A stretch of DNA of 64,000 nucleotides from NCBI RefSeq assembly GCF_023101145.1, contig NZ_CP073714.1, positions 3,658,001-3,722,000 of the forward strand, given 5' to 3'. The stretch comes from Paenibacillus pabuli (lineage in GTDB: Bacteria; Bacillota; Bacilli; Paenibacillales; Paenibacillaceae). Made by a program: the position numbers and the translations under genes. Below the pieces are notes generated by a model. It searched no databases, was not told the DNA's origin, and saw only the letters and a list, made by a program, of their open reading frames with translations. Below, one piece after another: positions 43,888 to 52,999 of the stretch; position 1 is the stretch's first letter; every line of letters starts with the position of its first letter.

Positions 43888-45204
43888 TTGAGTGACCCCT
43901 TACCGAGTATATTAAATTTATTTTTAATTGCTTTGCTTGTATTGATGAATGGTTTCTTTGTCTCGGCAGAATTCGCGATGGTCAAAGTTCGTGGCAGCCG
44001 GATTGAAGCTTTAGTGGAAACTGGTAATAAAAATGCGATTTATGCTTCCAATATTGTACGCAACCTGGATGCTTATCTGTCTGCGTGCCAATTGGGCATA
44101 ACGCTTGCTTCACTTGGACTCGGTTGGCTGGGAGAGCCAGCGATTGCTCACCTGTTAGAGCCCATGTTTACTGCATTTGGAATGGGTCCGGTATATGTAC
44201 ACGGGATTTCCATTGCGATTGCTTTTGTTATTATTACGATTTTGCATATTGTACTCGGGGAACTTGCTCCCAAAACGATGGCCATCCGCAAATCAGAGAC
44301 GATCACGTTATGGTCTGCGGCGCTGCTTACGTTCTTTTATAAATTAATGTATCCCTTTATATGGGCATTGAATGGCATGGCGAACAGTCTGCTGAGAGTG
44401 TTTCGCATGGCACCGGCCTCGGAGCATGACTCGGCGCATAGTGAAGACGAAATACGTATTCTGATGAAAGAAAGCAATAAGAGCGGTTTAATTGATAATA
44501 CTGAATTGGCGCTTGTTGATAATATATTTGATTTTACGGCAACAACCGCCCGTGAGATTATGATTCCGCGGACGGAAATGATCTGCCTGAATGCCAATCA
44601 GTCCATGCTGGAAAATCTGGAAATTGCCAGTGAGAGCATGCGTACCCGTTATCCGGTTTATAACGGTGACAAAGACCATATTATCGGTTTTATTCACATT
44701 AAAGACCTGATGCGATCTCAGCTTACAGATACCATCTCGGTGATTCGACCGATTCTTGCAGTACCCGATTCCACTCCGATCAGTGACCTGCTCAAGCGGA
44801 TGCAGCGTAGCAAGACACAGATTGCCATCCTGATAGATGAGTACGGAGGAACCTCCGGCCTTGTGACGCTTGAAGACATCATGGAAGAGATCGTGGGCGA
44901 GATTCAGGATGAATTTGACCAGGAGCGTCCGGCGATTGAGAAAGTGGATGAGATGGAATACTCCATTGACGGCCTCATGCTGATTGAAGAGGTTAGTGAG
45001 CGCTTTGGGCTGGATATGGACCGGGCGGATTATGATACGATTGGTGGCTGGTTATACTCCAGAGTAGATACCATCCCACCCGAAGTAGGGCAGTCGGTAG
45101 AGTATGATGGATATGTCTTTGTAATTCAAGAGACCGAACATAAGCGGATTTCGCGTGTGAATGTGATTAAGCTGGATCTGATGGTTGAAGGCGAAGGCGC
45201 CTAA
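43888..45204 (+). CDS. CNNM/CorC (hemolysin C-like) transporter with CBS domains
   Basis: A 438-aa membrane protein of the CNNM/CorC family, linked to magnesium and related divalent cation transport. The DUF21/CNNM membrane domain covers about residues 1-195 (LLVLMNGFFVSAEFAMVKVR, LGITLASLGLGWLGEPA, HIVLGELAPKTMAIRKSE). Two CBS domains follow (about 210-335; REIMIPRTEMICLN, TRYPVYNG, QIAILIDEYGGTSGLVTLEDIMEEIVGEI), then a CorC_HlyC domain to the end. AGGAAG lies six bases before the TTG start. A strong promoter and a leader with possible translational control precede it. Confidence 0.93.
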   Translation: MSDPLPSILNLFLIALLVLMNGFFVSAEFAMVKVRGSRIEALVETGNKNAIYASNIVRNLDAYLSACQLGITLASLGLGWLGEPAIAHLLEPMFTAFGMGPVYVHGISIAIAFVIITILHIVLGELAPKTMAIRKSETITLWSAALLTFFYKLMYPFIWALNGMANSLLRVFRMAPASEHDSAHSEDEIRILMKESNKSGLIDNTELALVDNIFDFTATTAREIMIPRTEMICLNANQSMLENLEIASESMRTRYPVYNGDKDHIIGFIHIKDLMRSQLTDTISVIRPILAVPDSTPISDLLKRMQRSKTQIAILIDEYGGTSGLVTLEDIMEEIVGEIQDEFDQERPAIEKVDEMEYSIDGLMLIEEVSERFGLDMDRADYDTIGGWLYSRVDTIPPEVGQSVEYDGYVFVIQETEHKRISRVNVIKLDLMVEGEGA

Positions 45205-45250
45205 TCCAAAGCATTATTTTTGGAGATAGGAGATTCCAGTCTATAGAGAG

Positions 45251-45285
45251 GCCGTACGGTGGATTATTCCACTGTGCGGCTTTTT
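45251..45285 (+). terminator. Terminator of the CNNM/CorC gene
   Basis: GCCGTACGGTGG pairs with CCACTGTGCGGC (two G-U pairs) around ATTATT, then five T residues. Confidence 0.88.
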
Positions 45286-45363
45286 GTTTACCCTATAATC
45301 GTAGCATGCACGGCTGCAAACAGGGTATAATGGAACGACTTTGCAAGATAGGAGAGATTAAGA

Positions 45364-46272
45364 TTGAGCTATCGCATTGAGCTTGGGTTTACACCTGTAT
45401 TTGAATTCATGGCCAGCTTGCATACATATATCTGCCGGAAATCGCATAAAAAGATTGATTTATCCATAGCCTGGGCGCAAGAAACAGAAGGGCAGCTAAC
45501 ACCTGAGCTTGCTGCGGTTTTGCAACATATGAACGTGGATGATGATTGGAAATGGATGTATCTGCTTGTCTGTTTGCGAGTGGAGGCGAAGGAGCCGGAG
45601 GATTTTATTGAATGGTTCAGCCAACGAACAGTGCCTGAGCTCCATGATATTTTTAGCCAGTACAGTTTTCCATATTCTAATGATATCGCTGCCTTCCAGA
45701 CCAAGATGATCTATGTCTTAACAGGGTGGAATGAGCAATATTTTCGAATGCTTGACCCTGCAATCTTACAACATCTGCGCCAGGAGGTTTTGAACCGCAA
45801 GGAACAGTTAAGTCAAGCTCCCCAGGAAGTAGTACTGGATGATGCAACAAACGGGTTGATGTTCCGGGATGTACAAGGAATGGAGAGACTGCTGCTTGTG
45901 CCCCAATTTCATTTTCAGCCGCTAAATGTCATCCTGCATTTTGGGGATACTCTGCTGTGCCATTATTCCTCCAGATTGTATATCGGAGACCACGAATATA
46001 TTCCGACCCATCATTTGCGTGTGATTCGCAGCCTGGGAGAGAAGAACCGACTGAAAATCATGCGTTTTCTGCATCAGGGACCGCGTTCGTTCATAGAAAT
46101 TGTTCGTCACTTGAAGCTCTCCAAAGGGATTACGCATGATCATCTGTCCAAGCTTCGTGGAGCAGGGTTGGTCTATGCACATTTTGAAGGAGAGAGCCTG
46201 GTTGAATATTCTCTTCGTCTCCATGCATTGGAACAAATTGTACCGAATGTCATGAATTATTTGGAGCAATAA
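45364..46272 (+). CDS. ArsR-like winged-helix regulator with long N-terminal domain
   Basis: A 302-aa regulator. The C-terminal 85 residues form an ArsR/SmtB-type winged helix (HLRVIRSLGEKNRLKIMRFLHQGPRSFIEIVRHLKLSKGITHDHLSKLRGAGLVYAHFEG). About 200 residues precede it without a clear family name; they begin IELGFTPVFEFMASLHTYI, as in other DUF5937-like N-terminal regions of such regulators. No metal-binding cysteine pair of classical ArsR is present, so the signal is probably not arsenic or zinc. The TTG start follows ATAGGAGAG. The next gene downstream begins a peptide ABC importer whose promoter contains an AGAACC/GGTTCT palindrome, a possible target. Confidence 0.82.
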   Translation: MSYRIELGFTPVFEFMASLHTYICRKSHKKIDLSIAWAQETEGQLTPELAAVLQHMNVDDDWKWMYLLVCLRVEAKEPEDFIEWFSQRTVPELHDIFSQYSFPYSNDIAAFQTKMIYVLTGWNEQYFRMLDPAILQHLRQEVLNRKEQLSQAPQEVVLDDATNGLMFRDVQGMERLLLVPQFHFQPLNVILHFGDTLLCHYSSRLYIGDHEYIPTHHLRVIRSLGEKNRLKIMRFLHQGPRSFIEIVRHLKLSKGITHDHLSKLRGAGLVYAHFEGESLVEYSLRLHALEQIVPNVMNYLEQ

Positions 46273-46318
46273 CGTTTATCAAAATGTGGTTTTTAGAAAA
46301 AAAGTATTCCTTCTATAC

Positions 46319-46387
46319 AGCCGTATGTTTGTTGTGGATGAACTGAAATTTATTCAGGAAATCCGCGCAAAACGTACGGCTATTTTA
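46319..46387 (+). terminator. Terminator of the ArsR-like gene
   Basis: A long hairpin (AGCCGTA-T-GTTT with AAAC-G-TACGGCT, an inner CTGAA/TTCAG stem) is followed by ATTTTAT. Confidence 0.7.
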
Positions 46388-46434
46388 TCGCTTTAAAGTG
46401 GATATTAATGGGTTTAATATAAATATTTTTTTGT

Positions 46435-46472
46435 GGTTCTCTATTTACAGAACCAAATGCGGTTCTTATAAT
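46435..46472 (+). promoter_or_regulatory. Promoter of the ABC operon with operator palindrome in the spacer
   Basis: TTTACA (46444-46449), an exact 17-base spacer and TATAAT (46467-46472). AGAACC-N6-GGTTCT (46449-46466) fills the spacer, and a further GGTTCT lies at 46435-46440, giving a second inverted pair across the -35 box. Binding there would block RNA polymerase. Confidence 0.72.
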
Positions 46473-46593
46473 AGGGCTTATCGAACTTATACCTTACTAA
46501 TTTCATAGGAATTATATATATTTTGAATATTTCGGGAATTAGGAACGGCTGAGCGAGAAAAATATGGATTATTTATGAATGGGGGAGGATTTT

Positions 46594-48318
46594 ATGAAAG
46601 TGAAAGGTTTATCCGTGGCATCGTTAATGATCAGTAGTGCAATTATGTTATCTGCATGCTCTGGGGGTGGGGGAGCAGAGACCACTACTGCTGGAAGCGC
46701 GACAACAAATTCGGGCACACAAGCGACTCCGGTTTCAGCAGCACTGGATGCACCCTTTCAGGCAACGGACCTGAATCAATTACCTGAGACGGCAAAAAAA
46801 CGGACGGATACGGTTATTGTGGGACTTACGGATCCCAGTGGGGCTTTCACACCATATTTCCACCAGAGCGGATATGATGGCAACGTAGCTTCATTGCTTT
46901 TTGCTTCGCTTGTGACCGTAGATGAGAAAGGATTGCCTGTTCCCGATCTCGCTGAAAGCTGGGATGTGTCCGAGGATCAGCGTACATACACGTTTCATCT
47001 AAGAAAAGATTCCAAGTTTAGTGACGGCTCACCACTCACTGCAGATGATGTCGCTTTCACATGGACCATTCTGCATGACAAGTCTTATGACGGGGGATTT
47101 GATATTTTCTCGACCAAGGTGAAAGGTGGCAAAGCGTATACCGAAGGAAAGGCAGATCATATTGAGGGTATTAAGGTCATTGATCCGTTAACGATTTCGG
47201 TCACCTTGGAACAGCCAAATGCGACTGCTTTGCTAACATTGGGCTCTGAAGTGTTGTCCAAATCCTATTACGGCAAAGACTATCAATTCGGAAAGCTTGA
47301 ATACATTAAAAATCTTCATGCAGCACCTGTAGGCAATGGCCCTTACAAACTTGAAAAGTTCATTCCGGGTCAGGAAGTTCGATTCGCTGCCAACGAGTTC
47401 TACTACAAGGGCAAACCAAAAACCGAGCATTTCATCTATAAAACATCGGAAGGAGACACCTGGCAGTTTATTGAGACCGGAGAGATCGACTTCACTTCGT
47501 TCACGGCTACCCAGGAGAATATTGATAAGCTGAAAAATATCCCATACCTCAACCTTCTGCCTTACACACCAAGTACATACGGATATTTACAGCTCAATCT
47601 GGAGCATGAACAGCTACAAGAAAAAGAAGTACGTCAAGCCATCACCTATGGCCTGGATCGTCAGTCCATCTATGTGGACGCCAACCAAGGGGCAGGGGCT
47701 GTTGCCAACATCCCGACTTCACCTATTTCCTGGTCTTATACGGAGGATGGTATTAATCCATATGCCTATGATCCGGACAAGGCCAATCAATTGCTGGACG
47801 ATGCAGGCTGGGTGCCTGGAGCGGATGGTATCCGTGAAAAGAATGGGAAGAAGCTGTCCCTTCATTTCCTCGGAACGAAAAGTCCGGCCACGGACATTTT
47901 CATTGCTGTAGCCAAAGAAAACTTCGAAGCGATTGGCGTGCAGTTCCAGCCTGAAGTGTTTGCCGATTTCAACTCACTAGTCTCCAAAGTGGAGGGCGGC
48001 GATTACGATGTAGCTTCCTTCTCTACACCGATGCTAACGGATCCTTCGGACGGTGTGCAGCAATTTGTGGATGGTGAGCTGAAAGGATACGACAATCCCA
48101 AAGTGAAAGAGCTGTACAACAAAGGTCTGGCTACAACAGACATTGAGGAGCGCAAGGCCGTATACAAAGAGCTGTACCAGCTGCTCAACGATGAGCTGCC
48201 TGTCATTTTCACCAGTTACAAAAAAACAGTCTATGCCTATAACGGTCGCATCGATGGACTCTCTGTCAGTCCATACCGCGGAATTGCAACCAGCTTGCCG
48301 GAATGGTCTCTGAAATAA
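46594..48318 (+). CDS. Peptide/nickel-type ABC transporter substrate-binding lipoprotein
   Basis: A 574-aa extracytoplasmic solute-binding protein of family 5 (SBP_bac_5), the receptor of the operon's importer. The signal peptide MKVKGLSVASLMISSAIMLSAC ends at a lipobox cysteine, followed by a flexible G/A/T-rich linker. Core motifs include LAESWDVSEDQRTYTFHLRKDSKFSDGSPLTADDVAFTW and VRQAITYGLDRQSIY with YDPDKANQLLDDAGW. Such proteins bind oligopeptides, dipeptides, nickel or some sugars; peptide is the most likely here. GGGGGAGG lies before the ATG. It is the first gene of a five-gene unit. Confidence 0.93.
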   Translation: MKVKGLSVASLMISSAIMLSACSGGGGAETTTAGSATTNSGTQATPVSAALDAPFQATDLNQLPETAKKRTDTVIVGLTDPSGAFTPYFHQSGYDGNVASLLFASLVTVDEKGLPVPDLAESWDVSEDQRTYTFHLRKDSKFSDGSPLTADDVAFTWTILHDKSYDGGFDIFSTKVKGGKAYTEGKADHIEGIKVIDPLTISVTLEQPNATALLTLGSEVLSKSYYGKDYQFGKLEYIKNLHAAPVGNGPYKLEKFIPGQEVRFAANEFYYKGKPKTEHFIYKTSEGDTWQFIETGEIDFTSFTATQENIDKLKNIPYLNLLPYTPSTYGYLQLNLEHEQLQEKEVRQAITYGLDRQSIYVDANQGAGAVANIPTSPISWSYTEDGINPYAYDPDKANQLLDDAGWVPGADGIREKNGKKLSLHFLGTKSPATDIFIAVAKENFEAIGVQFQPEVFADFNSLVSKVEGGDYDVASFSTPMLTDPSDGVQQFVDGELKGYDNPKVKELYNKGLATTDIEERKAVYKELYQLLNDELPVIFTSYKKTVYAYNGRIDGLSVSPYRGIATSLPEWSLK

Positions 48319-48419
48319 CTGGTGGTATGAATCAGGAAACATCAATACCGAAATAAACAAAACGTCCCTTGTGTTTGCGATGCCGCAGATGCAGGGGACG
48401 CATTGATAAGGAGCCGGAT

Positions 48420-49376
48420 ATGAGCACTTACATTGTAAAACGGATGACATACATGGTTCTTATTTTGCTGGCCGCTTCCGTCCTGATATTCAGCCTGTAT
48501 GCACTTACCCCTGGCGACTACATCTCCAGCAACATCAAGCTGAGTCCCGAGCGTAAGGCCGAGCTGCGCGAATTGTATGGATTGGACAAGCCAGTTATCG
48601 AACGCTATCTCATTTGGATGAAAAATGCTGTACATGGGGACTTCGGATATTCATTGGCACAACAAAAGCCAGTGCTTGCGCTGTTTAACGAATATATTTG
48701 GAATTCATTCCTGTTAGCTGCGGTGACGACGTTCCTGACCTGGTTTATTGCGGTTATTATCGGTGTGATTGCTGCCTATAAGCAGTACTCGTGGTTCGAT
48801 ACTTTCGTAATGATCGGTATTTTTGCAGCCATGTCCGTGCCATCCTTTTTTATCGGATTGTTTTTGATTAAACTGCTGGCGGTTGACTTAAAATGGTTGC
48901 CTCCAGGCGGAATGATGACCACAGGAAGCAATGCTACCGGTTTGGCTTATGTCAAAGAGGTGATTCAGCACATGACCTTGCCTGTAATTGTCATGACCCT
49001 GCTCGGGGTAGGCTCGCTTACTCGCTACTTCCGGAGCAATATGATTGATGTGATCAAGCAGGATTATATTCGAACCGCACGAGCCAAAGGTTTAAAAGAA
49101 AGCAAGGTGCTATACACCCATGCCTTGCGCAATGCTCTGCTGCCTGCAATTACACTGATTGGATTCGAGCTGCCGTCCTTATTCGGCGGTTCACTGATTA
49201 TTGAGAAAATATTCAGCTGGCCCGGAATCGGTCAGTTATATATGCAGTCCTTTTCGCTGCGGGATTATCCGCTCCTGATGGGGTTTACCATGTTCATCGC
49301 CATCCTGACTGTCATTGGAACGCTACTGTCTGATGTGCTCTATCACATCGCAGATCCGCGTGTCCGTTTGCAATAA
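48420..49376 (+). CDS. ABC transporter permease, DppB/OppB type
   Basis: A 318-aa inner permease with about six helices. TYIVKRMTYMVLILLAASVLIFSLYALTPGD at the N-terminus and the EAA-type cytoplasmic loop DYIRTARAKGLKESKVLYTHALRNALLP are typical of the OppB/DppB subfamily. It pairs with the next gene's product to form the channel. AAGGAG lies six bases before the ATG; the gene begins about 100 bases after the binding-protein gene, without a clear terminator between. Confidence 0.93.
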   Translation: MSTYIVKRMTYMVLILLAASVLIFSLYALTPGDYISSNIKLSPERKAELRELYGLDKPVIERYLIWMKNAVHGDFGYSLAQQKPVLALFNEYIWNSFLLAAVTTFLTWFIAVIIGVIAAYKQYSWFDTFVMIGIFAAMSVPSFFIGLFLIKLLAVDLKWLPPGGMMTTGSNATGLAYVKEVIQHMTLPVIVMTLLGVGSLTRYFRSNMIDVIKQDYIRTARAKGLKESKVLYTHALRNALLPAITLIGFELPSLFGGSLIIEKIFSWPGIGQLYMQSFSLRDYPLLMGFTMFIAILTVIGTLLSDVLYHIADPRVRLQ

Positions 49377-49389
49377 GGGGGTTATGAAA

Positions 49390-50331
49390 ATGACAATCTC
49401 TTCACCGTCTGTAACGAGAAATGCCGCAGAATCTGCCTTACCTTTAACGGTTCCTGCCAAATCCTCTTTATGGAAATTGTCGCTCCGAAGACTGCTCAAA
49501 AACAAACTTGCCGTTGGCGGATTCGTCGTGGTTCTGTTGATGTTTGTGGCTTGTTTTATTGGCCCGCTGTTCTCACCTTACACCGATAACAAGATTAATA
49601 TGGCAGCGATGAAACAAGGTCCAGGTATCCAACATTGGCTTGGTACGGATGCGCTCGGCAGGGATGTGCTTACCCGCGTGCTGATGGCTGGCCGTATCTC
49701 GCTCACCGTTGGTCTGGCCTCCATGGTTCTATCCGTATTTATCGGCTCCTTGCTTGGAGCCATCGCCGGATATTATCGCGGCATCGTTGATCAAGTCATT
49801 ATGCGGATTGCCGATTTGCTGCTTACGATTCCGGGACTGCCGCTGCTGTTCATTTTCGGCGCTTTGTTATCCGATTGGAAAGTTCCGCCGGATTCCAGAA
49901 TGTATATCGTCATGCTGATGCTCAGCTTTGTTAACTGGCCCGGTATGGCCCGAATGGTGCGGGGACAGATGTTAAGTTTGCGGGAGCGTGAATTCATGCA
50001 GGCTGCTGTTGTTCTGGGCTTGCGTGACCGTCGCAAACTGTTTCACCATCTTCTGCCCAATATTGTCCCGCTTCTCATCGTCATGGCGACTCTGAATATC
50101 GGAGGGTCCATTCTTAGCGAGTCGGTACTCAGCTTTTTTGGACTGGGTGTCATGCCGCCAACACCTACATGGGGCAATATGATCGATGCGGCCAACAACA
50201 TGATTGATTTTCAACAGCATCCGTGGTTATGGATTCCGCCAGGGTTGTCCATTTTCGTGACCGTTATTGCGATTAATATTTTTGGTGATGGTCTTCGAGA
50301 CGTATTAGATCCCAAACAGAAGAGAAGGTGA
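49390..50331 (+). CDS. ABC transporter permease, DppC/OppC type
   Basis: A 313-aa second permease. The N-terminal cytoplasmic stretch (LWKLSLRRLLKNKLAVGGFVVV) leads into the first helix, followed by HWLGTDALGRDVLTRVLMAGRISLTVG and the coupling loop EREFMQAAVVLGLRDRRKLFHHLLPN, all standard for OppC/DppC. The ATG at 49390 has AAGGGGG eight bases ahead, so I prefer it to the ATG at 49384, which is only two bases from that site. It starts 13 bases after the first permease. Confidence 0.92.
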   Translation: MTISSPSVTRNAAESALPLTVPAKSSLWKLSLRRLLKNKLAVGGFVVVLLMFVACFIGPLFSPYTDNKINMAAMKQGPGIQHWLGTDALGRDVLTRVLMAGRISLTVGLASMVLSVFIGSLLGAIAGYYRGIVDQVIMRIADLLLTIPGLPLLFIFGALLSDWKVPPDSRMYIVMLMLSFVNWPGMARMVRGQMLSLREREFMQAAVVLGLRDRRKLFHHLLPNIVPLLIVMATLNIGGSILSESVLSFFGLGVMPPTPTWGNMIDAANNMIDFQQHPWLWIPPGLSIFVTVIAINIFGDGLRDVLDPKQKRR

Positions 50332-50340
50332 GCACGCCTC

Positions 50341-51324
50341 ATGCAAAATATGATTGAAATTGAGCAACTTGAAACTCATTTTTACTCCGAAGAGGGCCAA
50401 GTTAAAGCTGTGGATGGCGTAAGTCTGAATGTACGGGAAGGGGAAACAGTGTGCATCGTTGGTGAATCGGGCTGCGGCAAAAGTGTAACCGCGATGTCGA
50501 TCATGGGACTGATCGAAGAACCAGCTGGCAAGGTGGTAGGCGGTGCGATTCGTTTTGGTGGACGGGATCTGCTCCGTGAAAGTAAATCTTCACTGCGTGC
50601 CATCCGGGGAAACGACATCTCCATGATCTTCCAGGAACCGATGTCATCGCTGAATCCCGTGCTGAAAATCGGTGAGCAATTGATGGAGCCACTGATTGTG
50701 CACTTGAAAATGAGCAAAAAGCAGGCTCGCGCCAGAGCAGTTGAGCTGATTGCCGAAGTTGGCATTTCACGACCCGAACAGATTGCAAACAGCTATCCAC
50801 ATGAGCTGAGTGGAGGGATGCTGCAGCGCATTATGATCGCTATTGCCATCTCATGTAACCCGAAACTGTTAATCGCGGATGAACCAACGACCGCACTGGA
50901 TGTGACTATTCAGGCGCAGATACTTGATATGTTGCAGCACATCAAGTCCCAGTCAGGAACCTCCATTCTGATGATTACGCATGACCTTGGCGTTGTAGCT
51001 GAAATGGCGGATTATGTCGTTGTGATGTATGCAGGCAAAGTGGTGGAAGAGGGGGAAGTCGTGCAATTGTTTGAATCTCCCAAACATCCATATACACAGG
51101 GCTTGCTTCGCTCCAAACCAATAATCAATCAGAGGCAGGACGAATTGTATTCTATACCCGGACATGTACCTGATCCACTATCCTTAAAAGATTCATGCCA
51201 TTTTGCTGATCGTTGCGAGCACTGTATGTCGATATGCACCACGCAAATGCCGACGCTGAAGCAGCTTGGACCCGAACAGAAGGCTGCATGCTGGCTGTAT
51301 GAGGAGGCATTGAGCCATGTCTGA
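50341..51324 (+). CDS. ABC transporter ATP-binding protein, DppD/OppD type
   Basis: A 327-aa ATPase. Walker A GESGCGKS (residues 41-48), Q-loop FQEPMSSLNPV, signature LSGGMLQR (the OppD-type variant with M), Walker B LLIADEPTTALDVT and switch histidine ITHDLGVVAEMAD are all intact. The C-terminal oligopeptide-transporter extension (GLLRSKPIINQ, SCHFADRCEHCMSICTTQMP) carries a cysteine set seen in OppD/DppD proteins that bind an iron-sulfur cluster. The gene starts ten bases after the permease and overlaps the next ATPase by eight bases. Confidence 0.94.
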   Translation: MQNMIEIEQLETHFYSEEGQVKAVDGVSLNVREGETVCIVGESGCGKSVTAMSIMGLIEEPAGKVVGGAIRFGGRDLLRESKSSLRAIRGNDISMIFQEPMSSLNPVLKIGEQLMEPLIVHLKMSKKQARARAVELIAEVGISRPEQIANSYPHELSGGMLQRIMIAIAISCNPKLLIADEPTTALDVTIQAQILDMLQHIKSQSGTSILMITHDLGVVAEMADYVVVMYAGKVVEEGEVVQLFESPKHPYTQGLLRSKPIINQRQDELYSIPGHVPDPLSLKDSCHFADRCEHCMSICTTQMPTLKQLGPEQKAACWLYEEALSHV

Positions 51325-52282
51325 ACCATTATTGGAAATCGAACATCTCAAAACCTATTTTCCCGTGCGCAAAGGTCTGTTGAATCGTACAGTAGCCCAT
51401 GTTAAGGCAGTCGATGATATAAGCATCACAATCCATGAAGGCGAGACGTTTGGATTAGTGGGTGAATCCGGAAGTGGCAAGAGCACCGTTGGAAGAACCA
51501 TCGTTCGCTTAACGGAGAAAACGGAGGGACAGATCCGTTTTCAAGGTATAGACTTGCATCATTTGTCCATGCAGGAAGTACGGAAGATCCGTCCGCAGAT
51601 TCAACTTATTTTCCAGGACCCTTACAGCTCATTGAATCCGCGCATACGCATTGGTGATGCAATCGGAGAGGCTGTATTGGATCACGGGCTGGCGCCTGCA
51701 AGCGAGGTGCGTGATCTCGTCAAGGAGGTACTCGGAGCCTGCGGTTTGTCGTCCTATCATATTGATCGTTTTCCCCATGAGTTCTCTGGTGGACAGCGAC
51801 AGCGGATTGGGATTGCGCGAGCTTTGATCTTGAATCCAAAACTGATTATTGCAGATGAACCGGTATCAGCACTGGACGTGTCCATTCAGGCCCAGATTAT
51901 CAACCTGTTCAGACGGCTTCAACAAGAGCGAGGCCTTGCATACTTGTTTATTTCACATGATCTGAGTGTAGTAGAGCATCTGTGTGATCGCATTGGTGTA
52001 ATGTATTTGGGTTCCATGGTCGAGACTGCTTCCAGAGATGAGTTGTTCGGTAACCCATTACATCCTTATACGCAAGCCTTATTATCAGCTGTACCAGTGC
52101 CCATTCCCAAATTGAAACGGGAACGAATTGTGCTTAAAGGGGATATCCCCAGTCCGGTTAATCCGCCCGAAGGGTGCAAGTTCCATACACGTTGTCCATG
52201 GGCAGAAGATATCTGCAAGCAGCAAATCCCGGCGTATCGGAACGTGGGAGCGGACCATTTTGTAGCTTGTCATTTGGTCTGA
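51317..52282 (+). CDS. ABC transporter ATP-binding protein, DppF/OppF type
   Basis: A 321-aa partner ATPase. Walker A GESGSGKS (residues 49-56), Q-loop FQDPYSSLNPR, signature FSGGQRQRIGIARAL, Walker B LIIADEPVSALDVS and switch SHDLSVVEHLCD are intact, with the OppF-type C-terminus GCKFHTRCPWAEDIC. Its start lies inside the end of the OppD gene, with GGAGG upstream, so translation is coupled. It is the last gene of the importer, closed by a terminator at 52388. Confidence 0.94.
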   Translation: MSEPLLEIEHLKTYFPVRKGLLNRTVAHVKAVDDISITIHEGETFGLVGESGSGKSTVGRTIVRLTEKTEGQIRFQGIDLHHLSMQEVRKIRPQIQLIFQDPYSSLNPRIRIGDAIGEAVLDHGLAPASEVRDLVKEVLGACGLSSYHIDRFPHEFSGGQRQRIGIARALILNPKLIIADEPVSALDVSIQAQIINLFRRLQQERGLAYLFISHDLSVVEHLCDRIGVMYLGSMVETASRDELFGNPLHPYTQALLSAVPVPIPKLKRERIVLKGDIPSPVNPPEGCKFHTRCPWAEDICKQQIPAYRNVGADHFVACHLV

Positions 52283-52387
52283 GGCATGTGAGAGTAATTT
52301 CATTTCAACGTTACTTTATGGATACGGAATGGAATTATTTAGGTTTCATCCATTCGGTATGTATTCACCTGAAGATACATAAGAACA

Positions 52388-52432
52388 AAAAGACGCTCCC
52401 AACAGGTAAGTCGGAGCGTCTTTTATTTTTTT
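52388..52432 (+). terminator. Terminator of the peptide ABC operon
   Basis: AAAGACGCTCC pairs with GGAGCGTCTTT around a 13-base loop, followed by TATTTTTTT. Confidence 0.9.
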
Positions 52433-52503
52433 GAAACCTTCAAACCACTACATCCGTTATTATTTACACAAAAACAAAATTTGGAAGCGAAAGGTGGATA
52501 CAT

Positions 52504-52995
52504 ATGCGAAAAATGAGAATAACGTCCATGCTGAAAGTCATGATTGTTGCAGCACTATCGGCACCCATGATACTTGCCATACCAACCGCCGGGGTAGCTG
52601 TCGCCAGTCCGAGTATCAAACCGCACGCGCTTACTCCGCCACCACCTCCTTTGGAACCAAGTGTTAATACATTATCTTCCCCAAAATATATTTATGAGGC
52701 AGTGGGGACGGTTACACCTGGAGGTGGGCTGACTGCGATTGTAAATACAACGACAACGACCTTCTCGGAAATGAAATCACTGCAAGTTGATTATCGACTA
52801 GAACGCTGGACGGGTTCGGCCTGGATACTCTATCAATCCGGTACCAAGAAGAAAACGCAAACGCAATCTCTCAATGCCCAATCGAGCTGGACTGTTATAA
52901 CCGGTTATTATTATCGTGTCGTCAGTCTTCATAAGGCAGATGATGGAGTCAAACCTGAGACAACCACTCATATTTCTAGCAACGTATTATTTTGA
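52504..52995 (+). CDS. Small secreted protein of unknown function
   Basis: A 163-aa exported protein that I do not recognise. It has a signal peptide (residues 1 to about 34, KVMIVAALSAPMILAIP, cleavage probably after AVA), a proline-rich linker (ALTPPPPPLEP) and a mature domain of about 105 residues, rich in T, S and Y, beta-like, without cysteines. GAAAGGTGG precedes the ATG by about seven bases. The stop codon lies only four bases from the stop of the convergent anti-sigma gene, with no hairpin between them, so the two messages may overlap at their ends. Confidence 0.78.
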   Translation: MRKMRITSMLKVMIVAALSAPMILAIPTAGVAVASPSIKPHALTPPPPPLEPSVNTLSSPKYIYEAVGTVTPGGGLTAIVNTTTTTFSEMKSLQVDYRLERWTGSAWILYQSGTKKKTQTQSLNAQSSWTVITGYYYRVVSLHKADDGVKPETTTHISSNVLF

Positions 52996-52999
52996 TTGA

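Noticed and set aside
45364-46272. Metal-sensing ArsR repressor
   Set aside because: The classical metal-binding cysteine motif of the recognition helix is missing; only the winged-helix fold is shared.
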